Of a stretch of DNA of 64,000 nt, positions 10,126 through 17,049 are shown piece after piece. This stretch comes from Lachnospiraceae bacterium (GTDB lineage Bacteria; Bacillota; Clostridia; Lachnospirales; Lachnospiraceae): NCBI GenBank assembly GCA_910574885.1, contig CAJTDD010000003.1:248001-312000 (forward strand), given 5' to 3'. Within the stretch, counting starts at the first letter, position 1. Each line of letters begins with the position of its first letter. The position numbers were made by a program, and so were the translations under genes. The notes under the pieces are model-generated. The model was given only the letters and a program-made list of their open reading frames with translations, was not told the DNA's origin and did no database searches.

Positions 10126-10185
10126 CCCCTAATTCCCCTCATGAGTGAGGGGTTAGGGGAGTTGAGGTGTCGAAGACACTTTTTT
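10126..10185. other. IS91 terIS-side hairpins / terminator
   Basis: Two stem-loops lie at the transposase-5' end of the IS. CCCCTAATTCCCCTCA pairs with TGAGGGG-TTAGGGG with a 2-base bulge (10126-10159). GTGTC pairs with GACAC over a GAA loop (10167-10179) and is followed by six T. The second looks like a plus-strand terminator and would stop relaxase transcription entering from the left. Confidence 0.55.
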
Positions 10186-10451
10186 ATATAAAGGTTCTCT
10201 GGAATCCGAGATGAGCGAGCTGATTCAACAACGCAAAGGGCTTTACTCCCAGAGCCGCAAGTCAGGCGGCAATAAAGAAGAAAAAGAAGCGGTCAAGGCT
10301 CGGCTGTCGGAAATCAAGGAGAGAATGAAAACTATCCGAAAGGAGGTCAGATTGTGCGAGGGCGCCCTTGCCCGAAGCGACGCCTTAAAGGAGAAGTTAC
10401 AGACTATATGGGCGGACGAAAAAGAACAGCAAAGAAAGGAGCTGGTGAAGC

Positions 10452-11309
10452 ATGAACACAGGCGGCGAAGCGGCAGAGCAAATCGTGAGGATGAGCTTGG
10501 AGGGATTTGAGGTCGCAGCCAAAATTACGGGGGCGGGCGCGAAGAACATTGCCATCCTGCTTTACTCAATTTTGAAAGAGGAACGGAAAACAAAGGGAAA
10601 GGCAAGGCTTACAAATATGCTCCGCTCTGGAAAGGAGCTGAAGGTTTTTACCGTCAAGAGCGGCGACTTAAAGAAATTTACGCAGGAAGCAAAGAAATAC
10701 GGCGTACTCTATTGTGTCTTAGCAGACAGGGGGAATAAAGATCCCAATGCGGAGGTAGACGTGATTGCACGTGCAGAGGACGCGTCAAAAATCAGCCGCA
10801 TCGTGGAACGGTTCAGTCTTGCGTCTGTGGATACCGCTTCTATTGTGAACGAAGCGGAGAAATCGAAAGAGGAAAAGGGTAAGCCAGAGCTAGGTATCGG
10901 CGTGCAGGACGAGGCGGAGAAAGACAAGCTGATGGATGCTTTGATGGGCAAGCCAGTCCAGAAAGAGGAACCCTGCGTCGGGGATACCTTTATGCTGTCT
11001 GGCAATAACGAGGGAAACACCCGAAACCCTTCAGTGGCAAAGACGGAAAAATCCCCTCTGTCCGAGCCTACCTCAGAGCAGCAAAAGAAGTCCGCAGAGG
11101 GGGTTATTATGGCTAAGGCGGGGAAGCCGTCGGTCAGAGACGAACTGCGGAAAATCAAGGAGAGCCGTAAGGAGCAGGAATCGGACGTTTCCCCGACTCT
11201 TGAGAAAGAGAAATCTTCCGACAGTGCGAAGAAGCAGACCGAAGGAAAGACGGAGCATAAGCAGCCACAGAAGCGGAAACGGAAACCAAAATCGAAAGGA
11301 GCGAGATAA
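10452..11309 (+). CDS. PcfB family protein (DUF3801)
   Basis: 285 residues. The first 130 fit PcfB/DUF3801: MSLEGFEVAAKITGAGAKNIA, then LKVFTVKSGDLKKFTQEAKKYGVLY. The rest is a charged low-complexity tail ending KPKSKGAR. PcfB-type proteins sit between relaxase and VirD4 genes in Gram-positive systems and are thought to link the relaxosome to the coupling protein. An SD (aaaggagc) lies 9-10 bases upstream. The gene overlaps the 3' end of the relaxase by 59 bases. The shorter homologue in element 2 (39655) lacks most of the tail. Confidence 0.8.
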   Translation: MNTGGEAAEQIVRMSLEGFEVAAKITGAGAKNIAILLYSILKEERKTKGKARLTNMLRSGKELKVFTVKSGDLKKFTQEAKKYGVLYCVLADRGNKDPNAEVDVIARAEDASKISRIVERFSLASVDTASIVNEAEKSKEEKGKPELGIGVQDEAEKDKLMDALMGKPVQKEEPCVGDTFMLSGNNEGNTRNPSVAKTEKSPLSEPTSEQQKKSAEGVIMAKAGKPSVRDELRKIKESRKEQESDVSPTLEKEKSSDSAKKQTEGKTEHKQPQKRKRKPKSKGAR

Positions 11310-11311
11310 GC

Positions 11312-12175
11312 ATGAGCATTTATGATGTATTCAGCGGGGGCGGCAGAGCCTTTAACAAAGAGGAATGGGCTGCCGCCAAACAGGAGCGGCGGAGGGAAGC
11401 CTATGAGCTGATAGACAATACGTGTGCCAGGATTGCGGCGGACGGCGGGGCGTTCCAGAGATACCTTGACGTGCAGGGGCAGTTTGACCGCTATTCTGTC
11501 AACAACGCAATCTTAGTATCGGCACAGATGCCCGAAGCGACGCGGCTTAAAGATTACGCAGGCTGGAAACAGAGCCGCGTCTATGTGGACAAGGATGCAA
11601 AGAAAATCACCATCCTTGAGCCAGGGAAAGAGTACAGGCGGGAGGACGGATCAAAGGCGGTGGGCTACAATGCAAAAGTGGTTTACGACATTTCCCAGAC
11701 CTCGGCAAAGGACAGGCGGCAGCCGCAGGAACAAAAAACCATGCGGGAACTTGTGTCTGCGATGATTGACGCAAGCCCCGTTTCCTTTGTGCCAGTCGAT
11801 GACCTTGAGCTGCCTGCGTTCTATGACAGCTCACAAAAGACAATTTTTATCCGTACGGATTTAAATGAGGAACAGCTTTTTGCCAGTATGGCTAAGGAAG
11901 TGTCGGCGGCGGTCTTTGATTTCAAGCATAAGGAGAGTCGGGATGAATCCGAGTTCAAATCATTCTGCGTCGCCTATATGGTAAGTTCCCGCTATGGAGT
12001 GGACACAAAGGGATTCAATTTTGACAGACTCCCGAAAGAATATAAGGAAATGGATGAGCAGGGATTAAAGGGCGAGCTTGGGGAGATGCGCGACGTCCTT
12101 GGAGAAATCCAGTCGGATATGTATAAAAGCCTTGAGAAGAACAAGCCGCCAAAATCAAAGGAGCAGGAACGCTAA
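11312..12175 (+). CDS. ArdC-like ssDNA-binding protein without metallopeptidase motif
   Basis: 287 residues. The segment FDRYSVNNAILVSAQMPEATRLKDYAGW (about 51-79) matches the N-terminal DNA-binding domain of ArdC-type antirestriction proteins. The C-terminal half has the spacing of the zincin domain, but where HExxH is expected it reads MAKEVSAAVFDF, so it should not bind metal or cut protein. Start ATG 11312 follows PcfB by two bases. It may protect or coat transferred single-stranded DNA; that role is inferred from the family. Confidence 0.65.
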   Translation: MSIYDVFSGGGRAFNKEEWAAAKQERRREAYELIDNTCARIAADGGAFQRYLDVQGQFDRYSVNNAILVSAQMPEATRLKDYAGWKQSRVYVDKDAKKITILEPGKEYRREDGSKAVGYNAKVVYDISQTSAKDRRQPQEQKTMRELVSAMIDASPVSFVPVDDLELPAFYDSSQKTIFIRTDLNEEQLFASMAKEVSAAVFDFKHKESRDESEFKSFCVAYMVSSRYGVDTKGFNFDRLPKEYKEMDEQGLKGELGEMRDVLGEIQSDMYKSLEKNKPPKSKEQER

Positions 12176-12190
12176 TCGGAGGTGCAGCCC

Positions 12191-12388
12191 ATGAAAGAAG
12201 AACGCTACTACTTGGCTATGGACAAATACGATAAGAACATCATACTCAACGCACTCAATATGCTGCGTACCGAGCAGGTCAGGGAGGAACGCCCCACCGA
12301 TCCCGTTGACGAGCTGATTATCCGAGTGTCCAAAGCCCCAATGAAAAAAGTAAAGGCTGCCCTGTGTAGATGTCATGAAGAACGGTGA
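12191..12388 (+). CDS. Small conserved ICE protein, unknown function
   Basis: 65 residues, MKEERYYLAMDKYDKNIILN onward, soluble and charged. ATG 12191 is chosen because GGAGGTGC (12178-12185) lies just upstream. The stop overlaps the VirD4 start by 14 bases, so the two are probably translated together. No motif recognised. Confidence 0.6.
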   Translation: MKEERYYLAMDKYDKNIILNALNMLRTEQVREERPTDPVDELIIRVSKAPMKKVKAALCRCHEER

Positions 12389-14168
12389 CGGCTATAAGGA
12401 GAGCGTAATCCTCTCCCTGCTTGGTATCGTCCCTGTCGTGTGGTTTGCCCTGCTGACTGCCCCTTATGTCGGCGGCGGCATTGTGGAGATCATTGCAAAC
12501 TTATCCGTAGCGGTCGAGACACCATTTTCCATAACGGTATGTGAGGACACGCCCCGAATTGTCCTTATTTTTCTGATTGCCTATGGCATGGGAATCGGCG
12601 TATATTTCTCCACACGCAGGAACTACCGCAAGGGGGAGGAGCATGGCTCTGCTAAATGGGGCGACGCAGGCGCATTGAATAAAAAATACCGAGATAAAGA
12701 TCATTCTGCCAACAAGCTGCTGACCCAGAATGTCCGTATCGGGATTGACGGGAAGAAGCACCGCAGGAACTTAAATATCCTTGTGGTGGGCGGCTCTGGC
12801 GCAGGAAAGACCAGGTTTTTCTGCAAACCCAACGTCATGCAATGTAACACGTCAATGGTGATTTTAGACCCCAAAGGCGAGATTGTTCGTGATACAGGCG
12901 GCTTGCTGGAGAAGAAAGGCTATGAGGTACGTGTCCTTGATTTAATCAATATGCATAAGAGCCATTGTTACAACCCGTTTGTCTATCTTCGGAACGACAA
13001 CGATGTGCAGAGGCTGGTAACGAATTTGTTTAAAGCGACTACGCCGAAAGGCTCACAGTCGCAAGATCCATTCTGGGACACAGCGGCGAGTATGCTGCTC
13101 CTATCCCTTGTGTTCTATCTGAAATACGAAGCCCCGCCAGACGAGCAGAATTTCCCGATGGTGATGGAGCTTTTAAGGGCGGGCGAGGTAAGGGAGGACG
13201 ACGACAGCTATGTAAGCCCCCTTGACGAACTGTTTGACCGCCTTGAGATGTCAGACCCAGAACACATTGCACTCAAGTATTACCGAGATTACCACAGCGG
13301 GAGTGCTAAGACCTTAAAGAGTATCCAGATCACCCTTGCCGCAAGGCTTGAGAAGTTCAATCTGGAAAGCCTTGCATCCCTAACCGCTACGGACGAGCTT
13401 GATTTACCGTCCTTGGGCGAGAAGAAAGTAGCACTGTTCGCACTGATACCAGACAACGACACCAGCTTTAATTTTTTAGTATCTCTGCTATATACGCAGT
13501 TATTCCAACAGCTATTTTATCTTGCCGACCACAAGTACGGTGGAAGCCTGCCCGTCCATTGCCAGTTTATCATGGACGAGTTTGCGAACGTCAGTTTGCC
13601 CGATGACTTTGACAAGATACTGTCCGTTATGAGGTCAAGGGGCGTATCCGTTTCGATTATCCTGCAAAATCTGGCACAGCTAAAGGCGCTCTTTGAGAAA
13701 CAGTGGGAAAGCATTGTCGGCAACGCCGATGAGTTCCTTTATCTGGGCGGCAACGAGCAGAGTACGCACAAGTATGTGAGCGAGCTGCTCGGCAAGTCCA
13801 CGATAGACACGAACACCTACGGGAAAAGCTCTGGGCGGAGCGGCAGCTATTCCACCAACTACCAGATTTCGGGGCGTGAGCTTTTGACCCCAGACGAGGT
13901 GCGTATGCTTGACAACCGCTACGCACTTCTTTTTGTGCGTGGGGAACGCCCTGTAATGGATTTCAAGTACGACATCTTGAAACACCCTAACGTGAAACTG
14001 ACGGCAGACGGAGGGAAGCCGCCCTATATCTACGGCGAGCCGGCACAGGCTGTGGCAACCCTTGTGTTTGACAGTGATATTCCTAAGAACGCTGTTACGC
14101 CGGAAGCTGTCAGCACTTCCTATGAGCTTCTGTCCGATGAGGACTTAGAAGAAATGTTCAATTTATAA
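12375..14168 (+). CDS. VirD4/TraG-type coupling protein
   Basis: 597 residues. Two N-terminal membrane segments (about 10-35 and 55-75) are followed by a cytosolic ATPase domain with Walker A GGSGAGKTRFF near 138 and Walker B FIMDEFANV near 398. This is the type IV coupling protein that hands the relaxase-DNA complex to the transfer channel. Length and motif order are normal for Gram-positive VirD4. It overlaps the small gene upstream and is followed 14 bases later by Maff2. The homologue in element 2 is split by a group II intron; this copy is intact. Confidence 0.95.
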   Translation: MKNGDGYKESVILSLLGIVPVVWFALLTAPYVGGGIVEIIANLSVAVETPFSITVCEDTPRIVLIFLIAYGMGIGVYFSTRRNYRKGEEHGSAKWGDAGALNKKYRDKDHSANKLLTQNVRIGIDGKKHRRNLNILVVGGSGAGKTRFFCKPNVMQCNTSMVILDPKGEIVRDTGGLLEKKGYEVRVLDLINMHKSHCYNPFVYLRNDNDVQRLVTNLFKATTPKGSQSQDPFWDTAASMLLLSLVFYLKYEAPPDEQNFPMVMELLRAGEVREDDDSYVSPLDELFDRLEMSDPEHIALKYYRDYHSGSAKTLKSIQITLAARLEKFNLESLASLTATDELDLPSLGEKKVALFALIPDNDTSFNFLVSLLYTQLFQQLFYLADHKYGGSLPVHCQFIMDEFANVSLPDDFDKILSVMRSRGVSVSIILQNLAQLKALFEKQWESIVGNADEFLYLGGNEQSTHKYVSELLGKSTIDTNTYGKSSGRSGSYSTNYQISGRELLTPDEVRMLDNRYALLFVRGERPVMDFKYDILKHPNVKLTADGGKPPYIYGEPAQAVATLVFDSDIPKNAVTPEAVSTSYELLSDEDLEEMFNL

Positions 14169-14182
14169 GGAGGATTTACCCT

Positions 14183-14575
14183 ATGAAACGATTTAAGAAG
14201 AATGAGAAAAAAGCAGCCATTTACAAGGAAACCTCTATGCTATGGGGCAGAAAAAAGGAAACCCAGAAGCTACCGATGGGCGGAAAGGCAAAAAAGCTCT
14301 TTGCCGTATATGCCGCCCTTGTATGCGGCATGGTTTTCGGCACGACGATTGCCTTTGCCGCCAGCGATCCGATTACAGTGGTTAATAACCTTTCAAACTT
14401 CATCTTCGGACTGATTAAGGCGGTCGGGATGATTATGCTTGGCTTCGGTATTGTGCAGGTGGGTTTGTCGCTGAAATCCCACGACCCGTCCCAGAGGGCG
14501 AACGGTTTCCTGACCCTTGCAGGCGGCGTAGTCATTACCTTTGCAAAAGAAATCCTGACCCTTATTACAGGATAA
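14183..14575 (+). CDS. Maff2 family membrane protein
   Basis: 130 residues. A basic N-terminus of about 33 residues is followed by two membrane segments (LFAVYAALVCGMVFGTTIAF and the FIFGLIKAVGMIMLGFGIVQ region) and a third at the C-terminus. The first ends in AFAAS, resembling a signal peptidase site. Maff2 proteins are small membrane proteins found between VirD4 and VirB6 genes in ICEs, perhaps VirB2/VirB3-like channel parts. SD aaggagg is 8 bases upstream. It is longer at the N-terminus than the 71-residue element 2 copy. Confidence 0.85.
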   Translation: MKRFKKNEKKAAIYKETSMLWGRKKETQKLPMGGKAKKLFAVYAALVCGMVFGTTIAFAASDPITVVNNLSNFIFGLIKAVGMIMLGFGIVQVGLSLKSHDPSQRANGFLTLAGGVVITFAKEILTLITG

Positions 14576-14620
14576 TGTAAGGGGAAGGGCAAAAAGAATG
14601 AAAAAACAGGCTGATATAAG

Positions 14621-14661
14621 ACGGGGCAAGGGGGAAACTCCACCCTGCGGGGCTGCCCCGT
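14621..14661 (+). other. Stem-loop upstream of MT-A70 gene
   Basis: ACGGGGCA and TGCCCCGT form a perfect 8-bp stem around a 25-base G/C-rich loop. It lies in the 114-base gap between the Maff2 stop and the MT-A70 start, 17 bases before the SD. It has no T run, so a structured leader is more likely than a terminator. Confidence 0.4.
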
Positions 14662-14689
14662 TATCCAATTTTAGAACGGAGGTCGCTGA

Positions 14690-15262
14690 ATTATCGAGAA
14701 TGGAAAGAAATATGACATCATTTACGCTGACCCGCCATGGCGGTATGACCAGAAAAATCTTTCTGGAGCTGCGGAACACCATTACAACACAATGAGTGTA
14801 GATGAAATCTGTAAATTAAATATTGCGGAAGTGGCGGCGGATAATTGCGTATTGTTCTTATGGGCAACTTTCCCCCAATTACAGGAAGCATTGAGGGTAA
14901 TCAATGCGTGGGGATTCCAATACAAGACGGTTGCTTTTGTCTGGCTGAAGCAGAATAAAAGCGGAAAAGGATGGTTTTTTGGTCTGGGGTTCTGGACAAG
15001 GGGCAATGCGGAAATCTGCCTGCTTGCTACAAAAGGGAAACCACGCAGGAAAGCTGCCTGTGTGCATCAGTTTATTATCAGCCCTTTGCGTGGACATAGC
15101 CAGAAACCTGAAGAAGCAAGGGAAAAAATCGTTGAGCTTATGGGGGATTTGCCCAGATTAGAGCTGTTTGCCCGTAATGGGGCAGACGGATGGGACGTAT
15201 GGGGCGACGAGGTCGTGCCTGACGTCCAGATAAGCAGCCGCCCAGAAAAGCCAGGGAGGTGA
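14690..15262 (+). CDS. MT-A70 family adenine methyltransferase, probable ATT start
   Basis: 190 residues starting at ATT 14690. The DPPW catalytic motif is at residues 14-17, followed by a conserved VLFLWATFP segment, WGFQYKTVAFVW and the RNAEICLLATKG-type region of DNA N6-adenine methylases. An in-frame TGA at 14687-14689 prevents any earlier start. GGAGGT at 14678-14683 ends six bases before ATT, and the first in-frame ATG (14792) lies beyond DPPW. The element 2 homologue (53750-54322) has exactly the same length, 573 bases, with ATG. AUU initiation is the best reading; start-codon loss is the alternative. The likely role is protection of the ICE from restriction, or epigenetic marking. Confidence 0.75.
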   Translation: MIENGKKYDIIYADPPWRYDQKNLSGAAEHHYNTMSVDEICKLNIAEVAADNCVLFLWATFPQLQEALRVINAWGFQYKTVAFVWLKQNKSGKGWFFGLGFWTRGNAEICLLATKGKPRRKAACVHQFIISPLRGHSQKPEEAREKIVELMGDLPRLELFARNGADGWDVWGDEVVPDVQISSRPEKPGR

Positions 15263-15267
15263 TTTAT

Positions 15268-16104
15268 GTGTCAGATAACTGGGTAGTCCAGAACCTGGAA
15301 AATGCCCTTAACACTTGGAACGAGAAGTTAGCCGAGATATGGCAGCTTATTACCCAGTCGCCAGAAAATTTCAAAGGCGGTGCGATCTGGAAAGTCATCA
15401 TTGACATCCATGATGCGTTGCAGGCAGTCGGGCTTGCCCTGCTTGTGCTGTTCTTTATGGTGGGAGTGATGCGTACCTGCGGCGACTTCGCACAGGTCAA
15501 GAAGCCCGAACACGCACTGAAGTTGTTTATCCGCTTCGCCCTTGCCAAAGGCGCGGTGACTTACGGACTGGAACTTATGATGGCTCTGTTTCAGATTGTG
15601 CAGGGCGTGATTGCGGCGATTATGAAAACCGCAGGCTTCGGGGAGGCGCAAAAAACGGTATTGCCGACGGAGATTGTGACTGCGGTTGAGGACTGCGGTT
15701 TTTTGGAGAGCATCCCTTTGTGGGCGGTGACGCTGATTGGCGGGCTGTTCATTACAGTGCTGTCATTTATTATGATAATGTCGGTGTACGGCAGGTTTTT
15801 CAAGCTGTACCTTTATACCGCCATCGCTCCTGTGCCGCTGTCGTCCTTTGCGGGAGAACCGAGCCAGAGCGTGGGCAGGAGCTTTGTCAAGAGTTATTGT
15901 GCGGTGTGCCTTGAGGGGGCAATCATCGTGCTTGCCTGTATCATCTTTTCAGTGTTTGCGGCATCCCCGCCTGCCGTCAACCCTAATGCGGTTGCGGTCA
16001 CAATGGTATGGGGCTATATTGGGGAATTGGTATTCAATATGCTCGTTCTTGTCGGTGCGGTCAAGATGGCGGATCGTGTTGTGCGTGAGATGATGGGCTT
16101 GTAA
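15268..16104 (+). CDS. VirB6/TrbL-like transfer channel membrane protein
   Basis: 278 residues from GTG 15268, seven bases after GGGAGGT. It has about six hydrophobic segments (for example VGLALLVLFFMVGVM, LWAVTLIGGLFITVLSFIMI, AIIVLACIIFSVFA) and the loop YLYTAIAPVPLSSF, typical of the polytopic channel protein in Gram-positive conjugation machines. It lies between MT-A70 and the PrgI/VirB4 pair. A GTG three codons earlier sits inside the SD and is unlikely to be used. Confidence 0.85.
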   Translation: MSDNWVVQNLENALNTWNEKLAEIWQLITQSPENFKGGAIWKVIIDIHDALQAVGLALLVLFFMVGVMRTCGDFAQVKKPEHALKLFIRFALAKGAVTYGLELMMALFQIVQGVIAAIMKTAGFGEAQKTVLPTEIVTAVEDCGFLESIPLWAVTLIGGLFITVLSFIMIMSVYGRFFKLYLYTAIAPVPLSSFAGEPSQSVGRSFVKSYCAVCLEGAIIVLACIIFSVFAASPPAVNPNAVAVTMVWGYIGELVFNMLVLVGAVKMADRVVREMMGL

Positions 16105-16206
16105 ATGCTTCGGTCGGAGTTCAGCATTATTGTCGGGGAGGAAGAAGTTATCCCCTACCCGTCCAAGAAGAAGCCGCCCAAGAAAAAAGCTGATATGGAA
16201 CGATAG
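16105..16206 (+). CDS. 33-residue basic peptide, coupled to VirB6-like gene
   Basis: ATG follows the VirB6-like stop directly. It encodes 33 residues with a basic Pro/Lys tail (YPSKKKPPKKK). The stop lies at the start of the SD of the next gene, giving a tight three-gene relay. Its position and coupling favour a real gene, but it has no recognised domain. Confidence 0.5.
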   Translation: MLRSEFSIIVGEEEVIPYPSKKKPPKKKADMER

Positions 16207-16217
16207 GAGGTGCAGCT

Positions 16218-16526
16218 TTGTACGATTTTGAAGCGGAATACCGCAGGATATTTGAAACGCCGTTGGAGCTAATCAGAGAGGATATGTTCTTTCGGGCAGA
16301 TAATTTTGAAAATGAAAGATGGTACGGGGATTTGCAGATGTATCTGGCAATCGGTGTCTGTAAGCCAGATAAGGAGTGCGTATCAGACTTACAGAAAGCA
16401 TTAAAGGTATTAGGATATCATACCCGCACCCGTATAAGAGAAAACGACGGGGAGCTATTCTTAGTCCCCCAGAGGGAACGGCAGAAGCAGCCCCCGTCCC
16501 AACATAAAAAGGAAATGGAACGATAG
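16218..16526 (+). CDS. Small soluble ICE protein, unknown function
   Basis: 102 residues from TTG 16218, six bases after AGGAGGTG. It has an acidic N-terminus with aromatic residues and a Gln/Lys-rich C-terminus ending KKEMER. The 18 bases ATGGAACGATAGGAGGTG that end the preceding peptide gene recur exactly at the end of this gene (16515-16532), so the two small genes share the same tail, stop and SD. No function recognised. Confidence 0.6.
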   Translation: MYDFEAEYRRIFETPLELIREDMFFRADNFENERWYGDLQMYLAIGVCKPDKECVSDLQKALKVLGYHTRTRIRENDGELFLVPQRERQKQPPSQHKKEMER

Positions 16527-16539
16527 GAGGTGAAGATGA

Positions 16540-17049
16540 TTGGAAGTAAAGATAAATAAGGAAATCCGTAATTACACAGAGAGTATGTTTTTCGGACTGT
16601 CTATGCGGCAGTTCTTTTTTTCTGTCCTTGCCTGCTTCGTGGCGGCGGGCTTGTTTTTCCTGCTTCGCGGCAGGTTTGGGACGGAAACTGTAAGCTGGAT
16701 GTGTGTTCTTGGTGCTTCGCCCTTTGCGGTCATGGGCTTTGTGCGGTACAACGGCATGAACGCAGAGCAGTTCGTGTGGGCATGGATAAAGTCTGAATTT
16801 CTAATGCCAAAGAGGGTGCTGTTTATGCCAGAGAATCTATATTACGAAGCGATGAAGAACGTCATTGAAGCCCATGAAAAGGGGACGCCCGCCTTGTCTA
16901 AAAAACGTAAGAGAAAAAAATACAGGACAAAAAGGCGTAAGGCGGCAAGAAAGCGGAGGAAACAGGCAGAAAAAGCAAGAAAGCAGAGCGAGAAAATGAG
17001 AAAACAGAATCGAAAAGCAAGAAAACGCAAGGAGGAAGATTATGATTAA
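16540..17049 (+). CDS. PrgI family transfer protein
   Basis: 169 residues from TTG 16540 (an ATG at 16536 is in another frame and stops quickly). SD AGGAGGTG at 16525-16532. The family start is followed by two membrane segments (about 20-65: FFFSVLACFVAAGLFFLL and a second) and then a very Lys/Arg-rich C-terminal tail of about 50 residues. PrgI proteins sit directly before VirB4 and are VirB3-like partners of the ATPase. The end overlaps VirB4 by 8 bases. Confidence 0.88.
   Translation: MEVKINKEIRNYTESMFFGLSMRQFFFSVLACFVAAGLFFLLRGRFGTETVSWMCVLGASPFAVMGFVRYNGMNAEQFVWAWIKSEFLMPKRVLFMPENLYYEAMKNVIEAHEKGTPALSKKRKRKKYRTKRRKAARKRRKQAEKARKQSEKMRKQNRKARKRKEEDYD

Larger units (their letters stand above)
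8606..10186 (-). mobile_element. IS91-family insertion sequence (1581 bp)
   Basis: The ends were set by joining the relaxase reading frame: removing 8606-10186 restores it exactly. Nothing is duplicated at the target, and the end next to the transposase 3' side abuts GTTC (8602-8605), which is GAAC on the transposase strand. This is the known target preference and lack of target duplication of rolling-circle IS91-type elements. It carries a transposase, a small downstream ORF, and hairpins at both ends, consistent with oriIS and terIS. Confidence 0.9.
7511..10510 (+). pseudogene. Relaxase (MOBP-type) split by IS91-family insertion
   Basis: The N-terminal 365 codons lie at 7511-8605 and the C-terminal 107 codons plus stop at 10187-10510; joined they give an uninterrupted 472-residue relaxase. 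The joint reads CAG CTT TTG TTC / TAT AAA GGT. Relaxase features are the start AVCEIWDVKGRLDHPIDYA and the histidine motif HLNTECLHNHFVVNS near residues 129-143, the metal site for nicking oriT. Read from 7511, the broken gene ends at 8674 with about 23 residues from the IS. It keeps the catalytic domain but loses the helical C-terminus, so residual activity is possible. The 3' fragment overlaps the PcfB start. Confidence 0.9.

Noticed and set aside
8606..10186. ISCR-type element
   Set aside because: The YxxxY tyrosine pair and overall length favour a standard IS91-family transposase over the single-Tyr ISCR type.
14598..14795. 65-residue ORF before MT-A70
   Set aside because: It has no SD of note and overlaps the real MT-A70 frame, including the DPPW codons; it is a shadow reading.
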